This document shows, piece by piece, positions 1 through 7,973 of a DNA stretch of 50,180 nucleotides. Both the position numbers and the translations under genes were made by a program. Origin of the DNA: a virus; the IMG/VR virus record IMGVR_UViG_3300021963_000185, positions 1 to 50,180 of that record. One strand, given 5' to 3'. The notes beneath the pieces were generated by a model that saw only the letters and a program-made list of their open reading frames with translations, did no database searches and was not told the origin of the DNA. Position 1 is the stretch's first letter, and each line of letters starts with the position of its first letter.

Positions 1-1
1 C

Positions 2-361
2 TCGTCTTATCTCGAGCAGGATGATTCTCCTTCGGCAATGTGGGTGGGAAGAACCTTGCCAGAATTGTTTAAAAATATGAGGGAATGGTCAATGCTGCTA
101 AATAGCCCTTTCAACTCCGACCATCCTGTGGCAGAACTTTCAAAAGCAGCTTTCGACTACATGGATACCCCAGAATGGGTGTACAGCGAAATAGACGCCA
201 TGCCCGACATGCATCTGTCAAGATTTTTTAAGGGTGATGAAAACTACAGAGAACCAGTGTGGGGGTTTCCTCAATTTTCTGACGAAACGATTGAATGGCT
301 TGAAAACAAGTTTGAAAACAATAAATTTAAGTCTTTAGAACAGATGCTTGAGGAAATGTAA
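2..361 (+). CDS. Hypothetical protein, 5'-truncated, first of a tandem paralog pair
   Basis: The reading frame is open to the left edge of the window (codons in phase from base 2), so the ATG at 38 is probably internal and the gene begins upstream. The visible 119 residues align along their whole length with the C-terminal half of the next gene: both share DSPS-x-MWV, EWS, SDHP, PDMHL-x-RF and KG-x-ENYR in the same order and spacing. The stop overlaps the next ATG by one base (TAATG), so the two are translationally coupled. I recognise no known family, signal peptide or membrane segment. The acidic and aromatic composition suggests a small soluble cytoplasmic protein. Function unknown. Confidence 0.7.
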   Translation, partial: SSYLEQDDSPSAMWVGRTLPELFKNMREWSMLLNSPFNSDHPVAELSKAAFDYMDTPEWVYSEIDAMPDMHLSRFFKGDENYREPVWGFPQFSDETIEWLENKFENNKFKSLEQMLEEM

Positions 362-1053
362 TGTCTTTGCAAGAAGAAAAACTATATAAAGAAGCTAAAC
401 CCAATAATCACGGGTTTTTTGTTTTGATGAAAAGCCAAATGGTAGTTGAAGGTTTAGATAACTACCCAAGAATGGGTCGTTGTGACAATCTGTCTTACGC
501 TCCCGTCAATGTTGCAGTTGGGACTGCATATGAAGACGAAGCAACTACAGCAATAAGAAAATCACCATACGCAAAAGTTGGATTTACGTTAAGTAACGTC
601 GGAAGATACGAAAAACTGATAGATGCATCACCCAGTTTTTTTATTTGCTACATGGAGATGGTGGAAAAAACAGAAACGGGATATTTTCCAGCGCTTCACC
701 TAGAAAAGGGTGACTCACCTTCGTCAATGTGGGTAGCAAAAACTATTCCACAATTGCTTAGGAACATAAAAGAATGGTCAGATATGGCAAATGCACCATT
801 TGATTCTGACCACCCAATGGCGGTTTATTCAAAGAAATTTTGGGAAATAACAAACCCACCCGAAACCGTTATCGATGAGATTAACAATTACCCGGACATG
901 CATTTGTTCAGATTTCTAAAAGGTGAAGAAAATTACAGAGATGAGACGTTTCCATATCCATCTCTTTCTGACACTGCAAAAGAATGGTTTGAGTTAGTTA
1001 TTCAGGAATTCAGTCCGGATATTCCTACGTCCGAGAGAATCTCTAGTCTTTAA
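361..1053 (+). CDS. Hypothetical protein, full-length paralog of the preceding gene (230 aa)
   Basis: ATG start sits in a TAATG overlap with the preceding gene, and the ORF ends in TAA directly against the stop of the convergent minus-strand gene. The C-terminal half (about residues 110-225) is a diverged copy of the preceding protein, keeping DSPSSMWV, EWSD, SDHPM, YPDMHLFRFLKG and ENYRD. The N-terminal 110 residues have no visible counterpart because the paralog is cut by the window edge. No catalytic motif, cysteine cluster or membrane segment is visible. The pair is plausibly a recent tandem duplication in an accessory region beyond the tail-fibre genes. Function unknown. Confidence 0.7.
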   Translation: MSLQEEKLYKEAKPNNHGFFVLMKSQMVVEGLDNYPRMGRCDNLSYAPVNVAVGTAYEDEATTAIRKSPYAKVGFTLSNVGRYEKLIDASPSFFICYMEMVEKTETGYFPALHLEKGDSPSSMWVAKTIPQLLRNIKEWSDMANAPFDSDHPMAVYSKKFWEITNPPETVIDEINNYPDMHLFRFLKGEENYRDETFPYPSLSDTAKEWFELVIQEFSPDIPTSERISSL

Positions 1054-1269
1054 TCACCAATAGCCGACTGGACACTCTGCATGCTGCAGGCGTACTTTTA
1101 GGTTCATAAAGCAGCCGCATTTCCGACACTGATTGGTAGCGTCGATAAAGTGTGGGCACTCAGTACATATTGAGTATCTATTTCTAGCTTCTTCATCCGA
1201 CGCATATTTGGTGGATTTTCTAAAAAAGTCTAATGGGGATGCTTTTTTCCCGCGATTTTCTCTTGTCAC
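1054..1269 (-). CDS. Small zinc-ribbon protein, DUF6171-like (71 aa)
   Basis: The protein carries the pattern C-x2-C-x8-C-x2-C-x-C followed by AECP near the C-terminus (CTECPHF, CRKCGCFMNLK, AECPVGYW). This pattern is typical of small phage-encoded zinc-binding proteins found near tail genes (DUF6171-like, from memory). I chose the GTG at 1267-1269, which overlaps the upstream stop as GTGA, the coupling used widely in this genome. A longer form starting at GTG 1314 would overlap the upstream gene by 49 bases. The molecular role is unknown. It is the last minus-strand gene and meets the plus-strand genes tail to tail without a visible terminator. Confidence 0.65.
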   Translation of the reverse strand: MTRENRGKKASPLDFFRKSTKYASDEEARNRYSICTECPHFIDATNQCRKCGCFMNLKVRLQHAECPVGYW

Positions 1270-1538
1270 GAAATAGAGTCTATCTTGCCTTGCGCGATGA
1301 CGTATGAAGCACACAGTTCTTTTATTCTGCCAATCTCAAATGCTTTTTGCCCTCCGGTTTTTTCGTCGATTGATTCTTCGGCTGCAGCAAAGTCGGCATT
1401 AGAAAGAGGTTTGGAAGGGTCAAAGTCATCCGGGTCTATGCCATTTGTTATGAGCAGCCGATAAAGTTCGTTGACTATTTGGGCTTTTGCCGACTCAAGT
1501 GTTGCCTTTTTCTGTATTTCAGACATCTGAATTTTCAT
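1266..1538 (-). CDS. Hypothetical small acidic protein downstream of the fibre genes (90 aa)
   Basis: ATG start preceded by GGAG eight bases upstream. The 90-residue product looks mostly helical (MSEIQKKATLESAKAQIVNELYRLL at the N-terminus) with an acidic middle (DPDDFDPSKPLSNADF, then AAAEESIDEK). No cysteines pair up into a metal site and no membrane segment is visible. It lies between the large glycine-rich fibre gene and the zinc-ribbon gene, with GTGA coupling to the latter. Its position suggests a tail-fibre accessory or chaperone role, but that rests on gene order only. Confidence 0.6.
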   Translation of the reverse strand: MKIQMSEIQKKATLESAKAQIVNELYRLLITNGIDPDDFDPSKPLSNADFAAAEESIDEKTGGQKAFEIGRIKELCASYVIAQGKIDSIS

Positions 1539-1549
1539 TGTGCATTCTC

Positions 1550-3091
1550 CTATGTGTTTAGAATTATAACCTGCATGCCAGCAGACCCTGTAGAACTGTC
1601 AGAAGTTCCACCATTTGTATTTATGGATGGGCCAGAAATTGAATTTTCAGTAACTAAAATAAAACCTCCGCCTCCTCCTGGTTTCCCGTCTACGCCTTCC
1701 GTGACCGAACCCGCAGTCCCAGCCGGACCAGCAGTACCGGCAGCTCCACCAGCTCCACCGGGGTAATGGAATGTGTACGAATGGCTATGAGCTACCGGCC
1801 CAGCCTGGAGTTTTAGGTCTCTTTCGGCCTGTTTTGGCACAGAATGATGAGACGAGTAGTCGCCAGAGCTGTGGGTTGCGGGGGACCTGTTAAATATCGA
1901 ATCATAGAAAAAAAGATATGCGTGGTGTCCGGCGGGTCTTCCTCCAGCTGGTCCATCTGCACTAAAATGGTTATGGTTTACCCCTCCTATGTGGTAAAAA
2001 TGTCCGCCAGGAGCATGGTAATTATCGACATGCCCATGGTCATGCGCATCGCCGGCAAAGTAAAAGCTTCCCCCGCCAATCGTGTTGTTGTAATGCTCTT
2101 CGTAGTTCCACAATCTTGTTTGATGCCACCCATCTGGTCGGCCATGCACGATGGGCGAATGAGGCCCCAGCCACGCATTATCACTTGGGAAGTAAGTGGT
2201 TGGGAGCGGTGTTGTGTGGTGGTCGCCTCCGCCATGATGCGCAGGTCGTGTGTGGTGATATGTGTTCACATGTACGCTTCCGCCATCTCTGGCCGGTGCT
2301 GCATCACCAGCAGTACCAGCAGAACCGGCACTGACTGCGCCTGGGGCTACTGCTGCTGTTTTTACCAACCCTGCGCGCCCCTGACTAAAGAACGTGCCAG
2401 ACCCAGAAACGTTCTTAGCAACGACCAAGACGACTGGTCCTCCAGCTCCTCCCGCTCCCCCAACTCCAGCCGTTCCAGGGCTAGCGAGTGAACCTCTTGT
2501 CCCTGGAGTCCCAGAAGCACCCCTTCCACCCTGGACCCCAACCGAATGTGCATGAGGCGGGTGTTGCCCCAAAGCCCCTGCTACGCCAGCAGAGTTTGGC
2601 CACGTAGCTGGGGAGTCAGTGCCTGGGGTTAATGTGCCGTCATTTCCTTTTGTTCCGGAAGAGCCACCAGCAAGAGCTCTAAGTATCCCAGACGAATCTC
2701 TATATGCTCCCGATATTGCTGATTGGACATCGTTAAGTAATGATGCGGGTATCTGAGTGGCCGTCGTTCCGGAGCCCGCACCACCAATTGAGTATGTTAC
2801 TGATGAGCCGGAAGAAGTTACATTGCCAGAAACGGTGCCGCTAGAAACTGATATATCATTTTTTACACCTATTGAGCCGTTAAGGATTAGTGTCCCTCTA
2901 ACAAAAACTCTAAAACCGTTTGTATTGAGGTGTACGCCGGTATTGATGGTTAGGTTGTTGTAATACATGTCTCTGGAAAGAGATGTATTGGATGAAATTA
3001 CTACGTTTCCGTCAAACCCACCGCCATAAACGGTGTCGTTTCCTATCCTCTGGGTATAGGTTTTATTTGGAAATCTTACGAGCGAGCCCAT
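1550..3091 (-). CDS. Glycine-rich tail fibre / receptor-binding protein with histidine-rich insertion (513 aa)
   Basis: I chose the ATG at 3089-3091, one base after the upstream stop, with AGG nine bases upstream; a TTG at 3100 would sit on that AGG. The N-terminal ~70 residues (VYGGGFDG, NNLTINTGVHL, RVFVRGTLIL) are shared with the next upstream gene and resemble beta-strand-rich attachment domains of phage fibres. Glycine-rich collagen-like stretches follow (GVGGAGGAGG; GGAGGAAGTAG; KPGGGGGF), interrupted by a roughly 150-residue histidine-rich block (about bases 1780-2280) with several HxH motifs (HDHGH, HNH, HSH). Such composition fits a host-binding tip. It is a structural virion protein by context: after the baseplate genes and last of the large minus-strand tail genes. 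Confidence 0.75.
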   Translation of the reverse strand: MGSLVRFPNKTYTQRIGNDTVYGGGFDGNVVISSNTSLSRDMYYNNLTINTGVHLNTNGFRVFVRGTLILNGSIGVKNDISVSSGTVSGNVTSSGSSVTYSIGGAGSGTTATQIPASLLNDVQSAISGAYRDSSGILRALAGGSSGTKGNDGTLTPGTDSPATWPNSAGVAGALGQHPPHAHSVGVQGGRGASGTPGTRGSLASPGTAGVGGAGGAGGPVVLVVAKNVSGSGTFFSQGRAGLVKTAAVAPGAVSAGSAGTAGDAAPARDGGSVHVNTYHHTRPAHHGGGDHHTTPLPTTYFPSDNAWLGPHSPIVHGRPDGWHQTRLWNYEEHYNNTIGGGSFYFAGDAHDHGHVDNYHAPGGHFYHIGGVNHNHFSADGPAGGRPAGHHAYLFFYDSIFNRSPATHSSGDYSSHHSVPKQAERDLKLQAGPVAHSHSYTFHYPGGAGGAAGTAGPAGTAGSVTEGVDGKPGGGGGFILVTENSISGPSINTNGGTSDSSTGSAGMQVIILNT

Positions 3092-3092
3092 T

Positions 3093-3803
3093 TCAGACAA
3101 CCTGCATGTATACCACTGTGCCGGGATTTTGTCCAGTCACATCAGTCGTAACACCAGAGGGAAGAGAAATCCCACTAGAAACTATAAGAATAACCCCGCC
3201 ACCAGCAGGGGCTGTGCCTGGAGCTCTAAATGAAGATGTTCCAGAAGATGGCCCACCGATATAACGAGCAGAAACTATTACTACTCCACCGCCGGGCTGA
3301 CTATTTCCTCCAGCGCCACCACGAAGATATGTTGGACCACCGCCTGCTGCGGTAACCGAGTAACCAGTGATTGCTTGATGAGGGACTCGAAAATACTCGG
3401 TTCCACCAAGAGCGGCGGTCGGTGCGGTAGCGGTAAAACCAGTAGCAGAACCACCAAGGCTGTGGGTTACGGACGTAGATGCAGCTCCGCCTTGCTGTAT
3501 AGAGCCAGCAGTTGAGTAGCCAGTGGTGTACCCGATTGACGAGCTTGCGCCAAAATTGAGCGTTCCCTTTACGAATATCCTATGCCCGTTAGGAGATAAA
3601 CGGACGCCAGCATTTATAGACAGGTTCTGAAAATGAATATCTCTAGTCATTTGATAAACATTGCCAGATGGCGTCATTCCAAGAATCGCGCTAGAGCCAT
3701 TCAGTGTGGCGTCGCCGTCCATCCCTGTGCCGTAGACTGGGTCTGCTGAGTCTAAAAACTGAGCTAGTGTATTTTGCGCTGGGTAGCGCTCAATGCCGGG
3801 CAT
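3093..3803 (-). CDS. Glycine-rich tail fibre protein, shorter paralog (236 aa)
   Basis: ATG start at 3803. The N-terminal domain (VYGTGMDGDAT, IHFQNLSINAGVRL, HRIFVKGTLNFG) matches that of the 513-residue fibre just downstream, and the C-terminal half is again glycine-rich beta (GGGPTYLRGGAGGNSQPGGGVVIVSARYI). It lacks the histidine-rich block of its neighbour. It lies in the fibre cluster after the baseplate genes, separated by only one base from the next gene. It is probably a second tail appendage subunit or the proximal partner of the larger fibre. The family assignment rests on composition and position, not on a catalytic motif. Confidence 0.7.
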   Translation of the reverse strand: MPGIERYPAQNTLAQFLDSADPVYGTGMDGDATLNGSSAILGMTPSGNVYQMTRDIHFQNLSINAGVRLSPNGHRIFVKGTLNFGASSSIGYTTGYSTAGSIQQGGAASTSVTHSLGGSATGFTATAPTAALGGTEYFRVPHQAITGYSVTAAGGGPTYLRGGAGGNSQPGGGVVIVSARYIGGPSSGTSSFRAPGTAPAGGGVILIVSSGISLPSGVTTDVTGQNPGTVVYMQVV

Positions 3804-3806
3804 TTC

Positions 3807-4142
3807 CTACTCCTCATAGGCATTGATTGTCACAGAAACAGAACCGCCAGCAGCACAGTAGAAATACAGTCTGTCTGATGAAGACATATGAATGTTCGTG
3901 TTGAACGTAATTGTTTCATTGGCAGCAATGGACTGAGCATTGAACAGCCTATTAACGGACGTTTCTGTGCCTGTCGTAGATACACCAAATGTCAAAGTAG
4001 TAGCCGAGCCGGAATTGCAAAATATAACCTGCTTTACAACCCCCGTGGCAGCTGTTGGCGAATAACGACCAGTTGCCGTATCGGATGACCAGCTTCCAGT
4101 CGGGACCGCTTTAGGTCCAAATCTCACAGCATCTAAACTCAC
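3807..4142 (-). CDS. Small beta-rich tail protein (111 aa)
   Basis: The GTG start overlaps the upstream stop (GTGA). The product is rich in Ser, Thr, Gly and Ala with alternating hydrophobic residues (TLTFGVSTTGT, ETITFNTNIHM, RLYFYCAAGGSVSVTINAY), consistent with a compact beta-sandwich of the type found in phage head or tail decoration and fibre-associated proteins. It has no signal peptide. It lies between two fibre genes, so a structural role at the tail tip is the best guess. No named family recognised. Confidence 0.6.
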   Translation of the reverse strand: MSLDAVRFGPKAVPTGSWSSDTATGRYSPTAATGVVKQVIFCNSGSATTLTFGVSTTGTETSVNRLFNAQSIAANETITFNTNIHMSSSDRLYFYCAAGGSVSVTINAYEE

Positions 4143-4633
4143 GCCGAGACCTCCATAATAGTCTTGAGATGCAAATCTCTTAGGTTTGTGGCATACGAAA
4201 CAGAACCGCCAGTACCGAAGTTTACAGAAGAACCATCGGTGGCAGAGAAGCTAACAGTATTGCTCACTGTAAGTGTTTTGGTGTCAGCAATCGTTATGGT
4301 TGCACTAGTGGCAGGAGTGGTGAGGGTTACTTTATTGACTACTACTGGGTTTACCTGGTCTAGTTTTGCCGTTGTGATTGACCCATCTCCAACAACAAAC
4401 TGGTCTGAGTCAACCCACGATACGCCGTTGTAGTATTGGACTTTTTCTTCGTCAATAAGATAAGTAAATCTTCCAGGAGCAAGAGCAGGTTTTGTTATTC
4501 CGTCCCCAAACGCATTATTCCTAGCGGTCGTGTTTGCGAATACGGCAACTACCTGGTCCATGAAATAGCCGTTTAGCTCCGCGTCAGAGAGCACCTCGCC
4601 GTTTCTAAAAATCTTTACGCCAAGACCAGCCAT
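4139..4633 (-). CDS. Tail fibre-like structural protein (164 aa)
   Basis: ATG start with GGAGG four bases upstream. The N-terminus (GLGVKIFRNGEVLSDAELN) and middle (QYYNGVSWVDSDQFVVGDGS, then ITTAKL) are typical of short phage tail-fibre or tip proteins that carry a structured N-terminal base and repetitive beta strands. The rest is Thr/Val/Ser-rich (TLTVSNTVSFSATDGSSV). It is the first gene after an intrinsic terminator that closes the baseplate operon, and a candidate extended -10 promoter lies in the 5' gap. This suggests the fibre cluster has its own transcript. Confidence 0.6.
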   Translation of the reverse strand: MAGLGVKIFRNGEVLSDAELNGYFMDQVVAVFANTTARNNAFGDGITKPALAPGRFTYLIDEEKVQYYNGVSWVDSDQFVVGDGSITTAKLDQVNPVVVNKVTLTTPATSATITIADTKTLTVSNTVSFSATDGSSVNFGTGGSVSYATNLRDLHLKTIMEVSA

Positions 4634-4654
4634 GAATCCTCCAGGTACTTGCTA

Positions 4655-4671
4655 ATTTTACCATTTTAATA
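4655..4671 (-). promoter_or_regulatory. Candidate extended -10 promoter for the fibre genes
   Basis: Read on the minus strand, the element is TATTAAAATGGTAAAAT, containing TGG-TAAAAT (TGn extended -10). It lies about 21 bases before the fibre gene start at 4633, and directly after a terminator, where a new promoter would be needed. The same arrangement recurs as TATTAAAAATGGTATACT at 23045-23062 before the structural genes. No -35 box is obvious. Assignment is by pattern only. Confidence 0.4.
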
Positions 4672-4708
4672 AAAATGGCCAGGGCAGGATTACCTTCTCA
4701 CCTGGCCA
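4668..4708 (-). terminator. Intrinsic terminator at the end of the baseplate genes
   Basis: On the minus strand an 8-bp perfect GC-rich stem, TGGCCAGG / CCTGGCCA (bases 4701-4708 and 4676-4683), encloses a 17-base loop and is followed at once by TTTTTATT. The stop codon of the tail protein I gene (4690) lies inside the loop. This is the classical layout of a Rho-independent terminator. Confidence 0.7.
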
Positions 4709-6201
4709 GTATCCGATGTCGTCGACACGTCTGTTCCGGGATTTGAGTAGGAAAATGTGTCTGTAGTTACGGCAGTCACCGTATACGTACCGTTGAATAC
4801 ACCGCCAGATGCATCCACGTCTATAACCTCGACAGTGTCTCCCACCAAAATCCAATGAGACCCATCTGTGGTTATTGTTGCGACATCGCTTGACCGAGAT
4901 TTAGACAGAACATCAAACCAGTCATATCCATCATTTGTTTCACCAATTGGGATGCCGCTTGAAGAACCAACTATTCCGAGAACAGGGTTTCCTACCGTAA
5001 ATTCAAACTCTGTTTTAGCTTCATGGTAAATTTTATATCCCATTGGCCTTGCGTCTTCTACAGACTGAACCACCAGTTCACTTGAGTCCAGTTCTGCTAT
5101 GCAGTCTGGTGTTTCGTTTACAAGTGTCTGTATGAGTATTTTAAAAGGGTCACCAAGGTACTCCGGAGTGATAGCAACCGCATATGTAGACGGCAAACCA
5201 TTTTTAGTGAAATGAAGACACTGTTTTGCCGATTCCAAAAGCGCCTGCCTACTTCCAGCAGCAATCCCATAAAATCCTGTAGAAAGTTGCCACTTCTCGT
5301 AAGAGCGTTCAGATTCAGAAGACGGCAAATATGGAGCATTAGATGAATCGTAGATATTTTTTCTTGATTTTGTTCCAACAAACTGCGCCAACCAAGGCGC
5401 ATATCTGGGGTTTACGTAGTAAGGGTTAGACAGGGTGCTGTGAACGTTATTTATCGTTATTTGTTCTTGAAGAGAGTTGAGAGCATATGGTTGATGTTCG
5501 TATAGTGATTTGTATTCTTCAAAAGCATCGTCCGCAGATGCATTCATACAGTCAATAAGCCTATGCATTGGCATGGTTGGGTCTGTTTGCTGTGAATCTA
5601 CGTCCCAGTAAAAATCAGGAAGTAGAGGTCTTGAGCTGTGAACAAATATATTTTCAAAATACATCTGGTCATCGATTAGGTTTGGTGAAGTTATGTGAAA
5701 AGTTGACCCACCATGTCCGCTAACTTCTATTCTTGCTTTTATTGAATATGTTGTTGACGAGCTAATTGGTATTGTTAAAAGATTGCTGCGTACTGCTGTA
5801 AAAGTACCAGGGTATACAGTCTTGATTAGCGGAGTAACTGACGTGTGTAGTTCCGTGGAAAGATATAAATAAGTTTTTATTATGCATACCGAAGGAACTA
5901 TAATTTTTGCGTTGAACGAAAAGCGCCTTCCGTTGTCGCCGACCAGTAGTTCTGTTCCAGAGTTTGTGTACACATACGTGTCTGCTCCAGATGAAGGATT
6001 TATATCTAACGAATATCGGGAAAGAACGCTATATGGTTCAGAAACTATTTCTATAGTCGGTTCATCCACCAGAGATGCTGAGTCTACATCCCACCCTGCA
6101 GCGGTACTGTATGAAGCTTCAATTTCATATGGGTACCCATTAGAGCGGGATTTTACGTATAGACCACGCTGGTCACTAAACCGGTTTACTGTTTTTGACA
6201 T
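4690..6201 (-). CDS. Baseplate / tail protein I-like (503 aa)
   Basis: I chose ATG 6199-6201 (MSKTVNRFSD), two bases after the upstream stop; a GTG at 6258 would overlap the J gene by 55 bases. A central segment (ADDAFEEYKSLYEH, then YAPWLAQFVGTK and GFYGIAAGSRQALLESAKQCL) resembles P2 gpI-type baseplate proteins that connect the wedge to the fibres. The extreme C-terminus (about residues 425-503) is a small beta domain with VATITT, LVGD, TFSY and G-x-DVSTTSD-x-G-x-V-x-R. A near copy sits inside the neighbouring J protein. Position after gp25 and J and before the fibres supports the assignment. An intrinsic terminator overlaps its stop. Confidence 0.7.
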   Translation of the reverse strand: MSKTVNRFSDQRGLYVKSRSNGYPYEIEASYSTAAGWDVDSASLVDEPTIEIVSEPYSVLSRYSLDINPSSGADTYVYTNSGTELLVGDNGRRFSFNAKIIVPSVCIIKTYLYLSTELHTSVTPLIKTVYPGTFTAVRSNLLTIPISSSTTYSIKARIEVSGHGGSTFHITSPNLIDDQMYFENIFVHSSRPLLPDFYWDVDSQQTDPTMPMHRLIDCMNASADDAFEEYKSLYEHQPYALNSLQEQITINNVHSTLSNPYYVNPRYAPWLAQFVGTKSRKNIYDSSNAPYLPSSESERSYEKWQLSTGFYGIAAGSRQALLESAKQCLHFTKNGLPSTYAVAITPEYLGDPFKILIQTLVNETPDCIAELDSSELVVQSVEDARPMGYKIYHEAKTEFEFTVGNPVLGIVGSSSGIPIGETNDGYDWFDVLSKSRSSDVATITTDGSHWILVGDTVEVIDVDASGGVFNGTYTVTAVTTDTFSYSNPGTDVSTTSDTGQVRR

Positions 6202-6203
6202 AT

Positions 6204-7664
6204 TTATACCGAAACGTATGTGAAAGTTATGTCTGTTGGGTCGAGCGAGGGACACCACCCCTTATGCGCTGGCTCAAGGTCTGAACCTATTTGTGTGAGC
6301 CACCCATCCACTGTTGTACCCGTAAGAGTAAAAGAATCTACGTATCTAACCCCTGGAATTTGACTTATGAGACCGATTATTACGTTTTTTCTAACTGTGC
6401 TTTCGTATGTTGGGAAACCAGAAGGACTTAGGTACTCGACAATTGTGTTTTCAATAATTTGTTCAAGCGGCTCCCTGTCATAAGCAGAATCTAAAACCAC
6501 TGACCCAGAAACAGATACGGGTAATATTTCCATGTTTTCCACATTGACAGTAAGACCGCCTATAGCGGCTTCCGCTACGGCAATTTTTATTATTTCTTTT
6601 TGTTCCGTACCAACAAAACCACCGAGACCGTATACATACGTGGCTATGTGTCCAACAACTTCTGCACCCCGTTTTACCGTACCTGCATCTGCTACTGAGG
6701 AAACATCTCCTCCACTATTTAAGTAAGAAAAAGTGGTCGCTGTAGTTGCTGTTATTTCTACTTCTCCATCGAAGGCATTTGATGGCGAGCCTCCGGCCGC
6801 AATATTTTCAACCACTACCATATCTCCAACGAGAAGCTGATGCCCCTCGGATGTCGTCAATGTGGCTACTCCAGCTGTTCTTGATTTGGTGGTTACTGAA
6901 TATGTTTTCTCGGTGTCGCGATTGCCGATGTCGGGGTCTCCGTTGGTCAAGTCATACGTTTTTACTCTGCCCACAAATCCAACATAGTTATTTGCTACGA
7001 ATGCATCAACTTGTGTTGATTTTGCAAGAGTGGAAGAAAGTGAAGATAAATATGATGTTGCTCTTGATAAAAACTCTGCAGAGTTTTCCTCATTAAATCC
7101 GTTTTGGAAGTAGCTGCCTGCAAAAGCGTTCAATATCTCAGTTGACGGGGAAAGAACAGTAAGAGACTCGCCCTCAGATATGATGGGGATTACTCCTGGC
7201 AAGAATGCCTCACAGAGAACTGTTCCAGACGGGTAAGGGTCTCCAGGTGAGTATGACTCATCGGCAGGTATATCCAGTGATTCAACAGTTTGGAATACGT
7301 AATCAATTGTTTCGTCTTCAAAAACATATGAATAACCAAATAAGGTTCCAGACGGTATAGTCGCTCCTTCATATGAGTCTGCGGTTATCTCTATTGTCAT
7401 TTCGGCTGGTATTGCCGGTCTTTGAGACACGCCCATCATTGAGACGATTCCAGACATGACACTATCTGGCAGTCTGTTTAACCCGGTTATGATTTGCCAC
7501 GCTATGTACGAGCTGGCCTGAAACATGGCGTCTTCCACTGTTCCAACACGAAGGTTGAATTCTGGGAGCGTTAGTCTTGCCATTTCAATTGACTCTAGGT
7601 AAATTTCCCCAGGTGTTTTGTCAAAAATCTTTAGGTCAATATATTGTGAAAAATCTGCAGGCAT
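6204..7664 (-). CDS. Baseplate J-like wedge protein (486 aa)
   Basis: ATG start. The N-terminus (PGEIYLESIEMARLTLPEF, then RVGTVEDAMFQASSYIAW) and the glycine/threonine-rich core (TIPSGTLFGYSYVFED) match the baseplate J family, which forms the wedge ring that triggers sheath contraction together with gp25 and I. Residues about 255-335 hold an insertion (VATLTT, LLVGD-x-VVV, TFSYLNSGGDVSS) that matches the C-terminal domain of the adjacent I protein. The C-terminal part (VSGSVVLDSAYD, EQIIENTIVEYL, IPGVRYVDSFTL) is typical of J proteins. It sits three bases downstream of gp25, the order seen in P2- and Mu-like myophages. Confidence 0.8.
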   Translation of the reverse strand: MPADFSQYIDLKIFDKTPGEIYLESIEMARLTLPEFNLRVGTVEDAMFQASSYIAWQIITGLNRLPDSVMSGIVSMMGVSQRPAIPAEMTIEITADSYEGATIPSGTLFGYSYVFEDETIDYVFQTVESLDIPADESYSPGDPYPSGTVLCEAFLPGVIPIISEGESLTVLSPSTEILNAFAGSYFQNGFNEENSAEFLSRATSYLSSLSSTLAKSTQVDAFVANNYVGFVGRVKTYDLTNGDPDIGNRDTEKTYSVTTKSRTAGVATLTTSEGHQLLVGDMVVVENIAAGGSPSNAFDGEVEITATTATTFSYLNSGGDVSSVADAGTVKRGAEVVGHIATYVYGLGGFVGTEQKEIIKIAVAEAAIGGLTVNVENMEILPVSVSGSVVLDSAYDREPLEQIIENTIVEYLSPSGFPTYESTVRKNVIIGLISQIPGVRYVDSFTLTGTTVDGWLTQIGSDLEPAHKGWCPSLDPTDITFTYVSV

Positions 7665-7667
7665 GGA

Positions 7668-7973
7668 TTACCCCTCTGTTATGACGAACGAGAAACTGAC
7701 ACCAGTAGTCCCATCGTTTTTTTGATTTGTAGAAACTGAAGTAATTTCTACTTCTGGTATAAACCGTGCCGCGTTCAGCACAAACAACCCTCTGTCTATC
7801 GATGTGAACGTCGGGTCGTTAACACCAAACAACGGGGAGTACGGGAGACTTCTGGGCTCTGTTAGTAAAGCAATTGTCAATAATTGAGCGTAATAGTCTT
7901 CCGTACCCTCCCTTAGGAGCTCGACGCCGCCAGACTCAAATCTAATTGGGAATTTAATTGTGTCCATTGTCAT
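7668..7973 (-). CDS. Baseplate wedge protein, gp25-like (about 101 aa)
   Basis: The product (IKFPIRFESGG, LREGTEDYYAQLLTIALLTEP, SLPYSPLFGVNDP, LNAARFIPEVEIT) matches the short gp25/W family of baseplate wedge proteins in length and in the position of its central helix. AGGAG lies four bases before the ATG at 7971-7973; an ATG two codons inside (7967) has a more usual ten-base spacing, so the exact start is open. The frame extends upstream to a TTG, which has no better ribosome site. It precedes J and I in the usual myovirus order. Confidence 0.7.
   Translation of the reverse strand: MTMDTIKFPIRFESGGVELLREGTEDYYAQLLTIALLTEPRSLPYSPLFGVNDPTFTSIDRGLFVLNAARFIPEVEITSVSTNQKNDGTTGVSFSFVITEG

Noticed and set aside
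1844-2491. Plus-strand ORF of 215 codons opposite the large fibre
   Set aside because: Antisense of a glycine/histidine-rich frame, with improbable Cys/Ser/Val composition and no ribosome site.
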